Shown here in pieces: positions 44,701 through 55,867 of a stretch of DNA of 64,000 bases. The notes under the pieces were generated by a model. The model was not told where the DNA came from, made no database searches, and saw only the letters and a program-made list of their open reading frames with translations. Each line of letters begins with the position of its first letter. The first letter of the stretch is position 1. The position numbers and the translations under genes were made by a program. This stretch comes from Turbatrix aceti (Eukaryota > Nematoda > Chromadorea > Rhabditida > Panagrolaimidae): contig OZ017768.1 of the NCBI GenBank assembly GCA_963969345.1, positions 4,984,718 through 5,048,717 of the forward strand, in the 5' to 3' direction.

Positions 44701-44732
44701 CGCGTTCGAGAGTTGTCGGCTACGTCATACAT
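41728..44732 (-). CDS. SRRT: Serrate/ARS2 RNA effector
   Basis: Exons 44653-44732, 44482-44592, 44052-44428, 43755-43987, 43365-43689, 42747-43017, 42236-42430 and 41728-42175 (minus), 679 residues, all junctions in frame. Start [14 protein letters not shown] lies 10 bases after a TTTTCAG acceptor. Order: Arg/Asp-rich N-terminus; DUF3546-type helical block ([17 protein letters not shown]-like [11 protein letters not shown]); RRM-like fold ([25 protein letters not shown]); [13 protein letters not shown] [23 protein letters not shown]; zinc-finger region [15 protein letters not shown]; Gly/Arg-rich tail ending [13 protein letters not shown]2 binds the nuclear cap-binding complex and routes transcripts to miRNA, snRNA and decay pathways. 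The C-terminal peptide that contacts partners is conserved. The central acidic Lys/Glu insert of human ARS2 is much reduced here. Confidence 0.95.
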
Positions 44733-45293
44733 CGGCAATCGAGGCTGAAAACGAATATGTCAACTCAAATCTTTGAGGTTAGAACAAAAAACCACGTATG
44801 CAAATAAATGTAAAACTACTCGAACCCACAATGCAAATCGATTTACAACCATACACAACCGCAATCGCGCAGGACTACTGCTCGCCAAGTGGGCACAACA
44901 AGCCGATCTATGCATGGAATGCCAGACAGCAGGGAGCGTCCCGATCCCAGGATTGACCTGTGCACGCCCCAATTTGCCAAAAAGATGGAATGTACTTGCT
45001 GCATTCAAACGACATCGCGCAACATTTGAAAAAATCTCCGCCTACTCTGACTCGCTTGGAATCGATTTACAGCTTATGCAATAACAAACGCAATGGAATA
45101 ATGCATTTTGAATTTGAAAGAAAGCTGAAAGAATAAAATGCAAAAAAGCAAAATGTTACACGACGCGGCGACCTACAGTGGTGACGCGTGCGCGTCGCAC
45201 TGAATTTGTAGCGCGCAACATGCAGCGCCCAAACCACTTTTCGTGCGTTTCAGCCTTCGATTGTTTGTTGATTTCGTTGATTTCGTCTCCGAA
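44733..45293. other. Divergent intergenic region, SRRT / MRTO4
   Basis: 560-bp presumed bidirectional promoter region. No coding sequence seen. Confidence 0.5.
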
Positions 45294-46121
45294 ATGCCAA
45301 AGTCGAAGCGCAGCAAGCTTGGTAAGTTACATGTTTGTTAGCGTTGTGAAAGCTGACAGTGGAAATTTCAGTGTCGCTGACGAAAGTCAAGAAGAAGACC
45401 CGCGAAAACAAGGATAATCTCGTTGGTCAGGTGCGCGAAGCCGTCGAAAAGTACCAAAATGTCTTTGTTTACAACATTGATGCCATGAGATCGTCTAGCC
45501 TCATCGACGTGAGTTGATTTTTATTTGTACGAGTTTTTATGGTCATTTTTTATGTTTTTAGGTCAGACAAAAGTTCAAGGCAAACTCGCGGTTTTTCTAC
45601 GGCAAAAACAATCTCATCGCTGTTGCCCTGGGTCGTGACGCTGCCAGCGAGAAGGCCGAGGGAATCCACAACATCAGCAACATGCTAACCGGCCAATGCG
45701 GACTGTTGTTCACGAATGAGCCGAAAGCGGACATTATCAAGTATGTTTTTTTCCACCCAGCGTTTTTTTGATCTGCTCACGTGCCTTTACTTTTTTCAGG
45801 TTTTTCAAGTCCTATGCACCCGTCGACTACGCTCGGGCCGGTCAAACCGTTGACGAAGATGTCGTGCTGAACGAGGGCCCTCTCGAGCAGTTCAGCTTCG
45901 CGATCGAGCCCCAACTCCGCAAACTGGGTCTTCCCACAAAGCTAGAAAACGGCATTATCAAGCTCATCGAGGATTTCACAGTCTGCTCGTCGGGCGACAA
46001 GCTCACTCCGGAGCAGGCCAAGATACTGAAGCTGCTCGACATGAAGCTGTCCACCTTCCGACTCCATCTGCTCGCGCTCTGGTCGACTGACGACGGCTTC
46101 AAGCGACTTGTGGCCAAATGA
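45294..46121 (+). CDS. MRTO4: mRNA turnover protein 4 homologue (ribosome assembly)
   Basis: Exons 45294-45321, 45372-45508, 45562-45740 and 45800-46121; 221 residues, near the human length of 239. Start MPKSKRSKLVSLTKVKKKTREN is the family N-terminus. Then the P0/L10-like domain (YQNVFVYNIDAMRSSSLID, KFKANSRFFYGKNNLI), GLLFTNEPKADIIKFF, the inserted domain with FAIEPQLRKLGLPTKLENG, and CSSGDKLTPEQAKILKLL. Mrt4 holds the place of ribosomal stalk protein P0 on pre-60S particles in the nucleolus. The next gene starts 155 bp downstream on the same strand with an acceptor two bases before its ATG, suggesting an operon. Confidence 0.95.
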
Positions 46122-46266
46122 GGGGTCTATGGGATACATTTTTGTTGATTTGATTTTCACGAGTTCATAAAAGCAAGTGATTTGACTGATTGTTTTTTTG
46201 TGGTTTGAGCAAGGGGTTGTGACCCGTGTACCTGGTTTTGAAGAGATTTTTTGGGGATGATGGGTG

Positions 46267-46276
46267 AATTTTAGGC
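46267..46276 (+). other. Candidate trans-splice acceptor
   Basis: AATTTTAGGC sits directly before the ATG at 46277, 155 bp after the MRTO4 stop. No donor with a coding exon precedes it, so it is best read as a spliced-leader acceptor inside an operon. Confidence 0.5.
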
Positions 46277-46823
46277 ATGTGGCGTCTCGCGAGACCGAGA
46301 TCGGCACTGAGGAGATCGGCGCTGCTGATTCCATCGCGGACAGCCACTACGGACACTCCCAGACGGGAGATACGCTTCAGCGAGACCCGGGCGTATCAGG
46401 GAATCGACAGAAAACGATTCGACATCGATCACCTCGCATCCGGCTCTGCTTCGCAGTGGGACCCCGATGAGTACTCCACCGAGTCGTATCGCAACCGAAA
46501 ACTCATTTCTGCCATCGTTTCTCTGACAGCTATCATTCTTTGGTTCGGTTGGTTACGGTGAGTGTTTTTCGTTTTACGTTTACAAGCTTTTTACGTTCGC
46601 GTCCGACAACTACGAAAGTTTTTATTGCAGAGAGCCAAGCGACCTCGACGACATCCTCAACGCTCCCCCGCACCTGCTGTCATCCAACTTGGAACGACGC
46701 ATGCTGCGCGAGGAAATCGACAGGGCAAAAGCTGCCGGTAGGGATACGACACTGCTGGAAGCCGAGCTCGAGTACGTAGCCGTCAAGGAAGCCGCCATGA
46801 AGGTCCAGTTCAAGCAGAAGTGA
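46277..46823 (+). CDS. Small predicted mitochondrial inner-membrane protein
   Basis: Exons 46277-46557 and 46631-46823 (phase 2), 157 residues. The N-terminus MWRLARPRSALRRSALLIPS is Arg-rich without acids, typical of a mitochondrial presequence. A hydrophilic linker (RFDIDHLASGSASQWDPDEY) leads to one TM segment (about 76-93, LISAIVSLTAIILWFGWL), then a charged helical tail (LERRMLREEIDRAKAAG, LEAELEYVAVKEAA). The layout resembles accessory subunits of respiratory complexes such as NDUFB11, but the match is by layout only and I do not name it. Downstream of MRTO4 in a likely operon. AATAAA near 46890. Confidence 0.75.
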
Positions 46824-46964
46824 CGGTTTTTTCCAACCAAAGCTATCATAGATTAGGACACCACAAGTCACGGGAAACTACTGTTTGATAATAAATTTGC
46901 ATAAATTTCATTTTTTTGTCGTTGGGAGGGTCTTTGAAGGTGAAAAAAACGCGAGCGATTTGGT

Positions 46965-47310
46965 TGGGCGATACGTTCGTGTTCGTTCGCGAACAGGTTT
47001 TTCATAAATTTATTTGTTAACAAAATGAAAATTATCGAACAGATAAAACGAACAAAAATTGGGGTAACAGTGTCAAAAATGATGTTATTTGACAAGAAAA
47101 TGGCGAATAACATTCATAAAAAAGCAAAAAAAACTTATCCAAAACGAAAAAAAAGGGAAAAATTATCCAAAACGAAAAAAAACATGGATTACCCAATTTT
47201 TCCTTTTTTATTCCGAAGTACAAAATTTCGCACAATTGATAAAAAAAACCAGTTCGATGTTTGTTCGCGCGAACATGTTCGCAAAAAGCAAAACGGCTGT
47301 TCGTCCATCT
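46965..47310. repeat. GTTCGCGAAC-type repeat, intergenic
   Basis: Left part GTTCGTGTTCGTTCGCGAAC and right part GTTCGCGCGAACATGTTCGC enclose A/T-rich sequence; the right side ends GCTGTTCGTCCATCTTTCCAG, similar in reverse to the hAT-type ends seen elsewhere. No target duplication was found. Confidence 0.5.
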
Positions 47311-47616
47311 TTCCAGTCGCACAGATTGAAGCAGAGCAGGTGCTATCCTGCCGGGTCTGGGATGAATACTGTCCCGTCAAAAGTTTTATGCCTTCGTCTT
47401 TCTGGGAACATTGCAATCTGGCATCCTCGAACATTTTTGAATAAATTTTAACAAACCTGGAAACTTTATGAGCACTCAAAAAACCACCAATATCTTCCAG
47501 GTAAAAACTTTATCAGTTTTTTTGTGCCATTCAAATTACAACTTTTTTTGCGTTTCGTTTTTGCCAAATGATACGAACGATGGAAATAACAGACGACTGC
47601 ACTCGTGCTGATTACG

Positions 47617-49783
47617 ATGCTGTGGACTGGCCTCGTTTTGCTTCTGGCAGGGGGCCAGATGTCCGTTTCGGCATGGCTTCACACTACGACCACGACCGAA
47701 GCATACCGCGAGTACAACGACTCCCTGACAAATTATGAAACTGACTTTACTGATGCCATTTTTCCTATTGATCATTTTTCGTACTTTAGCGATCACAAAT
47801 TCAGATTAAAGTGAGTTTACAGGGTCTAAGAAGTTCGCAGGATGCCTGTTTATTTTTTAGGTATCTGTACAATACAACATTTTACGAAGACGGCGGAGCG
47901 CTGTTTTTGTACCTCGGCAGCGAAGGCCCTGTAGAACTTTTTGCGGATAATTTCGGCCTCGTCTTCGACATTGCTCCAAAATTCAAAGCCGCCGTCGTCT
48001 TTGTCGAGCACAGATTCTACGGCGATTCTCTGCCATACGGCGAAAACAGTACCGAGCATTTTTTCTTCCAGACATCATCACAAGCCCTGGGGGATATTTC
48101 CATGTTTATACCGTGGATCAAGAAGGCGTTGAAACTCAAAGAAGACACACCTGTCATACTCTTTGGCGACAAGTACGGTGGAATGCTCGCTGTCTGGCAT
48201 CGCATGAAGTATCCCATGTTCTCTACCGGCGCGTGGGCGTCGTCCGCACCTTTGCTCCAGGCTCACGGATCGGGTATAAGCGTCTATGCCTTCAGACACA
48301 TGATTAAGGAAACCTGGGTCAAAAGTGGCTGCGTCGGTGACGTCATAACAGCAGCGTTCGAAGCAATCGATGAAGTGGATGTTCAAATTCTTGTGAACGA
48401 GTTTGGAATCAAAAACCCCTCAAGTAATGAGGCAGAAGTTCGAGAGAAGGTTTCGAAGTTTGTTCACCGGTGTATGAAAAAGTTTGCCGTGCTTAACTAC
48501 CCTTTCCCGACCGAAATCGATGGTTACATCCCAGGATGGCCTCTTTACAGGGTTTGTAGACTTTTTTACCTTGAGGCATAACTTGCTTTTAATGCCTATT
48601 TTGTATCGGTACCAAACTTGGCATACCGACTAATTCGGGCACGCTGATTGAAAAAAAACACAAAATTAGGGCGCGCTGGCAACGCCAAAGGGGTACCCAA
48701 AAAGCCTAAAAAGAAAAAAAACGCGCACTTGAAACGGGTGACACTATGCGCGCATATTGTTCTCTGGTGTTTTTGAGTTGAATTTTCGGGCCGGGACCGG
48801 CCTAAGTCCCGGGGCTGGCCCTCGATTTTTGACATGCCTGCTAATTACATCTTTAAATTTAGGCTTAGGTTGGGGTTTAGGGTTGCGTGCCCGAATTATT
48901 AAGTACGCCAAGACTGGCGCCGATACAAAATAGGCACTAAAAGTAAGTTTTACCTTTTTGATTTCAAAATCAAATAAATTTGATTTTTTAGGCCTGCCAG
49001 GAGTTCAAAGACGTAAACAGAACCAGCGGACCTGAGCGTCTAATTACCTCTTTCGCCTCTGCGATGCGGGTCATCAAGATGGACATCAACGTTAAACTTG
49101 ATACATCTCTTGAACTCATGCCGACTTGGAACCAACAATGCACCGAACTGCCTTTTCCACAATGCCAGAAAGGCCCGCCGAGCGATTTTGGTAACCAATA
49201 TTTCACCGAAGAAGATTTTTACAACGGCCTAAAAGCATTGTGTATGGGGATACTCGGCCCGTACGGCTACACAAGGGACATGTTGGATCCCCTGGCCATC
49301 GAGGAGCTCTATGGCTTTGACTTCAGCGCTGTATCCAATGTCATCTTCACAAACGGCGACCGTGATCCGTTTTCTACGGGCGGCGTTAATGACTCGACCC
49401 CCGGGATCAGGGGCGGCATCAAACGCGATGTCTATCACTTTCTGATCCCGGGCGCATCCCATCACCTGGACGTCTTTCAGCCCAATACCTGTGATATAGA
49501 CAGCGTCAGGAACGTTCGCTACCAGGCCGTACAGATTCTCTCCTGCTGGATCTTTGGCACGTCTGAGAGCAACTGTCCCTTCCATACAACACAGATTCCG
49601 GTATTTGACGATGAATACGTGCTGGCAGACAACTGTACTGCCGTCATCAATGGCTATCCCTGGGGCCAAAGCAGAGGCCCAAACTGGATTCACTGGGTCA
49701 TCATCGGTGGCGTCGCAATCCTCGGCTTTATACTCTTTGGCGTCGGTGTTTTCTCGTTCACCACTGTCAGCGACATGGACTGA
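47617..49783 (+). CDS. S28-family serine peptidase homologue lacking the catalytic Ser, membrane-anchored
   Basis: Exons 47617-47810, 47861-48551 and 48992-49783; 558 residues. Signal peptide (MLWTGLVLLLAGGQMSVSA), then the lysosomal Pro-X carboxypeptidase/DPP7 fold: IDHFSYF, GGALFLYLGSEGP, FVEHRFYGDSLPYG, QALGDIS, KYGGMLAVWHRMKYP, GAWASSAP, IFTNGDRDPFSTGG and GASHHLD. In this family the nucleophile lies in GGSYGG; here the text is GDKYGG (167-172), so Ser is Lys169 and the preceding Gly is Asp. The Asp (420) and His (452/453) sites remain. A C-terminal TM segment (about 529-551) and a short tail follow, whereas family members are normally soluble lysosomal or secreted. Most likely a catalytically dead, membrane-anchored pseudoenzyme. 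The second intron carries an inverted-repeat element. Confidence 0.9.
48593..48936. mobile_element. Inverted-repeat element in S28 intron
   Basis: Ends TGCCTATTTTGTATCGG and CCGATACAAAATAGGCA are exact inverted repeats; the arms continue imperfectly for about 54 bp to ATTCGGGCACGC/GCGTGCCCGAAT. About 235 bp lie between them, without coding potential. The target duplication is not clear. Confidence 0.75.
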
Positions 49784-52620
49784 TTACTTTTGCACACAAA
49801 TAAAAAAGTTGTTATGCGGCCGAACATGAACTTTGTTCATTTTGATGCGACGAGCATTGTGATAAGCATTGGGGCAAAAATCAGCCTTGCATGATAATGT
49901 TCAGCTGTTTTTTGGCCGAATGATAACGGGACCAAATGTATGATAAAGACGTGCAAAAATGGCTAATTTTATTTTTTTCTTGCGCGTTTGAAAAACTGCC
50001 TTTTTTTTCAAAAGCGCAAGAAAAAAATCAAAAAAAAAGTTTTTTGTTACGGAAAAATTTTTTCGCAACGATAAATTTTTCTTGCGCGCGTCTACCGTTG
50101 CATTTTTTAGAAAAAATAGTTTCATGTTAGTAAAAATATCGCTAAATTAAAAAAAAATAAAGACCGTGGAAGAACGAAAATTTCATTTGAAAAACATTTT
50201 TAAAAAAAGGCGACTTTGATTTTGGCATTTATTGAACGGCGACCCTTAATTTTTTCGTTTTCTACAGATTTTTGATCAAAAACTGAGTCAAATGATATTT
50301 AGTTTCCTTTGACCAAGGTAATGTCTTTTTATCCGTAAAATTTAGCTCAAAAAAAATTGGAAAAAAAATTCTAATTTCGGTACTTTATGAGATCTTTGGT
50401 TCCAAAAGTTCTGTTTGGCACCGAATTTTGTAAATTCCGTAATAATAGCTCGTGGCATCAGAATAAGAAGTCCATGTGAATTTCGAACACAAAACAGGCC
50501 GTTTCAAAGTCCCCAGCATCCGCCAGCGGTGTTCGTTCGGTGTCCCAAGTTGTGCGAGTTTGCATAATCTAATCGGTAACCGATGCTTTTTTTGTTGTTT
50601 TCCGCGACTCTCCGCGGCCTTCAACATCAAAGACTGTATATATGCATGTATTTACGACCAACGCCAGGACTCACTCACTCGTGAGCCCCGGTTGATAAAG
50701 CACGGCGGCGTCGGCGACGGGTGCATGCAAATCGCCGACCGACCGAGTAGTCATAATCATAATAATAATCTCCCACCCACCAGGCTGTAAATCCGGTGTC
50801 GAGGTGCTCGTGTTCATCGCCACGCAGAGAGCCCCAACAGAGAATACCTTGCGTGACGGACGACCGCCCTCCACCCAATATCCAACATCCAACTTCCAGG
50901 CGTTGTTGTCGAGCGACTGCGCTAGATGTACATCAATATTTATTTTTTTGTGTAGGTTCCGCGCGAGTAGTCTTTTTTTTGTTTTTAGCCGCCCAGAGCG
51001 GCGGTGTGAATACCATTCTAAAATTAGTCCGTCGGGCATCACCGCCACCGGACGTCAGACCGCGTTAGTTAGCATTTATAATGAAAGTTATTTATTTGGG
51101 CTCTCGTGACTGATGGCGGTGGCTTTTTCTCACTCATCAACTTTTTGAAAGGCGCTCGCTCGCTCATCTCTCGGGTTTTTCTGCTTTGCACGTGAAGCGA
51201 AACGAATTTTACACGCGAAAAATATTTAGTACACATTTATTTTACGCAAGACCGTGTTGTTTTTTGCGGGGGACGTCATTTTTGATTTCTGTCTGTTTGA
51301 AAAAGTCTTTTGATAAGTTTTGTTGCGCGAATGATGTTCATTATTTATCTAGGAAACGCCTAACTACAATCTACTTGGGTCTAGAATCGGAGTGAGCCTG
51401 TGGTTATGATCTTCGATGCCTTTTTTCTCCGATGTTGATGTCTACAGTGTTGGGGATGGTTGGGAGGCTGAACACGTTCCCGCGTTCACAGAATACGAAG
51501 CTGATCATTTTACGTGTTTTCAAAACTTTGCGGAATTCCCATTCCGTTTTTTGCCTTTCCGCCAGTGAATCAGGTGCTACCTTGATTTTTTTTTTGGAGT
51601 TCTTTGTAGTGCACGGGGGACCACAAAGATCAGCGCCACCGCCCGCGCACACTATGTACGCCACTACAGGGGAAAAGTTTTTTGAAGTTGGTCGTTGTAT
51701 GTTTTTGCCCTTGCCTTCATCGGAACCCAGAGACCCAGGGTTACCTCACTTGATCTCCTGTCTAGGGACAGGCGTACATACATACGTTCAAGGACTCCCG
51801 GTGCAGGTGCCTCAGGCATCTTTGAGGTCGGAGTAGAGGACGCAACGTTTCTGCTTGTTTTTTAGGCGGTCGGGCAGGGGGGGAGGCAGGAGAGCTGTCA
51901 GTCACCTGCATGCCTGTTCGGCGAACTAACCATTTTGGGGGAGGAGTGAATGAAAGAAGACAACTGGCAACTGGTAACAGGAAGAAGCACATTCCAGTCA
52001 ATGTTGATTCATGCTCGACAGTTTCTGCTTGTTTCGATCTCTCGTTTATCAAGTTCACCTTTTTTAAAAAATGCCGAAGGTCAAGTGAAAAATTACGTTT
52101 TTACGATTTCGATACCGTTTTCAAAGTTGTAAATATGCGCCAATGCATCCGACAAGGTGAAAAGTTTGTGTGTGCTCTCATTTGTTCCCCCGACTAAAGA
52201 CTCATCGCCTCAGGGAAAAACCTTTGTTGTTCGAGACAGTTTCGTTACTGATTGTTGTTTTTTTTTACCCCTCCGAGTTTTCATCTGTTTGCGAAAAGTT
52301 AAAATTCCGCGTTTTTACACCGACTATTGTCATAATGATCCTTTGTGCGTATTTACCCAATTTCGACAACCTTTGTCATGTTATTTTAAAAAATGACTCG
52401 TACGTGTACATACACACGGGGGCCAGGAAGAGGCTGCGCACTTCGCGAATATTCGTCCGCGCACCTCTTCCGTGGTGTTTTTACGTGAGTCGCGCACGCA
52501 ACTTTTTTCTTTCGGAGTAGGAGGTGATTAGGAGTCTGCGTTTGCGTTTGTCGATTGTCGATTGTCAGGGGCGGCACAACACGCGCACGACCACAACACA
52601 CCGGAACTGGTTGACGCGCG
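49784..52620. other. 2.8-kb intergenic region
   Basis: Contains a short hairpin of TTTTTTCTTGCGC and its complement (49973-50030) and AT-rich sequence; ORFs up to 134 codons lack splice signals and protein-like composition. No gene is supported. Confidence 0.5.
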
Positions 52621-52631
52621 GTATATATAAA
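52621..52631 (+). promoter_or_regulatory. TATA box
   Basis: GTATATATAAA lies 100 bp upstream of the ATG of the four-TM gene. Confidence 0.6.
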
Positions 52632-52720
52632 ATTGGGTGCTCGCGTGATTATTTTTTTTCTTGCGTTTGAAACGAACGCTGCTGCCGGCGTGACTACTTG
52701 ATTGCGACAAGAGTGAAAAA

Positions 52721-53576
52721 ATGAAAAAAAATATTTGTTGTCGATTGTTGACGATGAAGTGCTGCCTTCAGAATACCTCTGACCCCATGGACGACGATTC
52801 AATTGCGCGGATGAAGGCGGCGGTCCCGCTGCCTTTCGATCACTACAGCCCGAAGTACCGCTGCTGCTGCAGCTCGGTTCACGTCAAACAGGGCACCCAG
52901 ATCATCGGCATCGTATCCGTCGTGCTCGCTGTTTTTACGGTTATTGGACTCGTCTTTTCGAGCGCTTTCGACCCTACCTGGTTCGCTGTGAACTCGATCA
53001 GCCTCGTAATTGAGGTTATTGTTCTTATTGCGCTCTTCTTCGGTCTCCGCAACGAAGACCACAAGCTTTTGGTGCCGTATCTGGTTTATGAGGTTTGTAA
53101 AGATTTTCTAAAGTTTGTGATTTGAATTTTTTATTCCCAAAAATTGTTTTTACACATTTCTGACGTCATTTCACATGTTTTTGTGTTTTTTCAGACGTTC
53201 TGGATGCTGTTTTCGTTAGTCATTCTCGTCTTCTCCGCTTTTGTTTTTGCCCGACCCGACAGCGAAGCAGGCTACGTGCTCCGTGGCCAACTGGTCGAAC
53301 TCACGGGCCCCATGGATCCCAACATCCAACAACACGAAATCGAAAGTAAGCAAACTCCTTGACCCCAAAATTTCCCCAAAAACCAGTTTCTTTCAATTTT
53401 CAGTGATCCGGCTGTCCGCAATGTTCACGGTTGCATCCTTCGTCATGAGCATGATCGTTACCGCGTGGTTCCTCAGCACGGTCTACACCTGCTACGTCTA
53501 CCTTCGGGACCTCTCGATCGCCCGTCAGTCCTTCGACTTATCCGAGCGTTTCCAAGCCAAAACTAACCTTCCTTAA
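52721..53576 (+). CDS. Four-TM protein, LAPTM4/MTP-like
   Basis: Exons 52721-53092, 53195-53345 and 53404-53576; 231 residues. The cytosolic N-terminus ends in a Cys cluster (KYRCCCSSVHVKQGTQIIG) directly before TM1; TM2 and TM3 follow (ISLVIEVIVLIALFFGL, TFWMLFSLVILVFSAFVFA), then a loop and TM4 (SFVMSMIVTAWFLSTVYTCYVYL). A Cys pair followed by xxGTxxxG at TM1 with four TMs is the pattern of lysosomal-associated LAPTM4/MTP proteins and of a nematode family related to them. An alternative start at 52754 begins MKCCLQN. The N-terminal CC and CCC sites could be palmitoylated (inference). Sorting and function are not shown by the sequence. Confidence 0.78.
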
Positions 53577-53967
53577 CCACCCAATTTTCCTTCTCCGGTG
53601 CTGTTACATATTTTCTCCTTTTTCCCGCGAACGATTTGAAAGACGCGTGCGTGCCGTCCACAATTCTTAGCTTGACTTACATCATATACACTTACCATTA
53701 TTCGGGTATTCCAATTTTTTTTGATTGATTCGCTTGCATATAGTCTCTCTTTTTTTGTTTTTTGGGACGTGTCAATAAACAACAAATGTTCTCGTTGATT
53801 GGGACGACACCTGTCTGCTTGGTTGACGCGGAGGATTCCAAAAAAGCACGCCACGCCGCCTGTCATTTACGCGGATCGTGCGCGAGATGACAGCCCCCCG
53901 TCCTCCGGCCTCCGACCGTGCCCCAGGGCCTGAGCTGGACAGTCGTCCGTAAACCGCGTCTCCCAGG

Positions 53968-55371
53968 ATGCTGCTGCTTCTTTCTCGACGATTTGCGTCT
54001 TTGATTTGTGTAATTTGGGTGTCTTGCGCCGTCTGCAGTGTTTCGACGCAGGGAATGCCTCCGCAGATTAAAGTTAGGGTAAGCTGGTTTTTTAAGGGGT
54101 CCATCGTCCAAAAAATGCCTTGAGTTACAAAATTTGTAAAATTTGTAAAAATTTATAACAAAATCCCCTGTTTTTAGGATCTGATGGCTTTATCCCAATC
54201 CGGCAACTACAGAGGATCAGACTACGACCTGACCGATGAGCAGCCCTATCCTCGGCCTCTGCACGGCATTTCTCATTTTCCACGCCAACAATTGCAAGAA
54301 GAAACCATCGACAATCTCCTCGGTTTCGTCAAAGGTGTCATTCTCTGCGGCGGCGAGGGCTGGTGCGGCTCCAAGTGCTGCACCCCATCTTCCCAAACAC
54401 CTGCCGTGTCCTCCACGTCTTCATCAACCCGGAGACGCAAGCAGAGGACGTGCTACCCGGTCTGCCAGCCAGCATGCACTCGCAAGTGTATCCAGGCTGC
54501 GAAGGTGCTGATGCAGACAAAATCTTCTCCCGGGACCGAATTGAGTCTAACGGGTACTGGCGGCGACGACGGTTTGGTCTCGTCGATCCCACTCTGTCGA
54601 CCGGCGTGCATGCCAAAGTGCGAGGAAACCTGTCTGAAGCAAAAACACCGTCCTATGAAGGTCACCTGTCGTCCGGCCTGCATGCCGGACTGCACGCCGA
54701 CCTGCGTCGCCTCGCCGCCCCTCATGGTGCCCTGCATGAATCCCGGAACTGCCACTCCCAGCATCACCTCGGATCACCTTTGCTCCTGTCCGCCTGGTTA
54801 CGCGCAGTGCTCACGTGAGTTTTTTTTTGGCGCAAACAACAGTTAACCTGTCCTTATTTGCCCCTGAAACACAAAATAACCTGCACTTGTTGGGAGGATA
54901 AATACGGACCAGGATGAATGAGATTCAGTCAGTGTGCAGCCCGCGTGCAACAGCTGCAACAACAACATCGTGCATTTCATGTTTCTCGACAACCCTGTTT
55001 TTTTTTCAGAATTCACGTGTTGCATGCGATATAGAACAATGGCAGTCAGGTACCGCAAGATGCTTCCTGGTTACCTGTACGCAGACAATGCCACAGAAAC
55101 CAGTGCCACGGATGGATCGCTGTCGTCTCGGCTCAACAGCACGCTCCAGTCTGCGGGATCCCTTTTCAAATCCCTCCTGCGACCTTCAAATCAGACGACA
55201 GTTTACCTGTCGACAGCCAACGGCACCACCCGCATGGACGCCGCTGTCGCTGAAGCAGACGCGCTCATCGACTACGAAGTAGAATATGCCTACGACGAAC
55301 GCACAGATGCCAACAGCCCGAAAAACGTCCTCGTCGGCGACGAAGATGCCGAGGATTCCGCAGCCGATTGA
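53968..55371 (+). CDS. Secreted protein with CxPACxPxC repeats
   Basis: Exons 53968-54078, 54178-54814 and 55010-55371; 369 residues. Signal peptide (FASLICVIWVSCAVCSVS). A middle region has GGEGWCGSKCC, then three repeats of the form C(Y/R)PxCxPxC: CYPVCQPACTRKC, CRPACMPKCEETC and CRPACMPDCTPTC, separated by Thr/Gly/Lys linkers, and CSCPPGYAQCSQFTCC. The last third is Cys-free, hydrophilic, with several N-glycosylation sequons (NAT, NST, NQT, NGT) and an acidic end. Repeats of this type are known from nematode secreted proteins of unknown function. Convergent with the minus-strand gene at 55432, only 60 bp apart. Confidence 0.82.
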
Positions 55372-55431
55372 TGTTTTTTTATTTTTTCTTGGATAAAAGA
55401 TAACAAATGCGCTTGCAATCCGTGAAAACAA

Positions 55432-55867
55432 TCATCTGGGCTTAGTACCATTTGTCGGTGGACGCTGATAAGGACCGATTTTGTAGACCACAAGGAGCAG
55501 CATAAATCCGAAAATAGTTGAAGAAATTATGCCGGCGACTAACAGCATGCAGGTGACCAACTCCGCCATCGGGTTGCTCTTATTAGGGGGTTCTTCGTCG
55601 TCCTTTTTGCTTGAAAGCTCTTCGCCACCACGAGTAACTAATTCGGTTGGCTGAAAAAAATTGCGGGGTGAGAGGGCTCAGTGGAATGACAAAACAGACC
55701 CCCATAGTAGTGGCTTGACCGGCAGCAAAAGTCGTGGCTCCGACACTACACTTCTTCACGGCCTTTTTCGTCGCTTTCTGGGTCTCTTTCTGTAATAGCT
55801 GCAAGAGATCTGCCGTAGCCGCGACCGTCGTGCCCGCATCGCTAGATTCTGGTTGTCTGTCTGCCAT
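55432..55867 (-). CDS. Small single-pass membrane protein, 128 residues
   Basis: Exons 55700-55867 and 55432-55650 (minus), phase 0, 49-bp intron (GTCTGT...TTTCAG). The second exon has no ATG-initiated ORF of its own, so the gene is only seen by splicing. N-terminal half: hydrophilic with a helical LLQLLQKETQKATKKAVKK stretch. After TELVTRGGEELSSKKDDEE comes one strong TM segment (ELVTCMLLVAGIISS and TIFGFMLLLVVYKIG) and a short tail (PYQRPPTNGTKPR). No signal peptide, so a tail-proximal anchor with N-terminus in the cytosol is likely. No family recognised. Confidence 0.72.

Noticed and set aside
49973..50030. TTTTTTCTTGCGC hairpin as a possible RNA gene
   Set aside because: Short, largely homopolymer-driven stem without other signals.
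51432..51836. 134-codon ORF
   Set aside because: Mixed composition, no splice signals or domain; likely chance in non-coding DNA.
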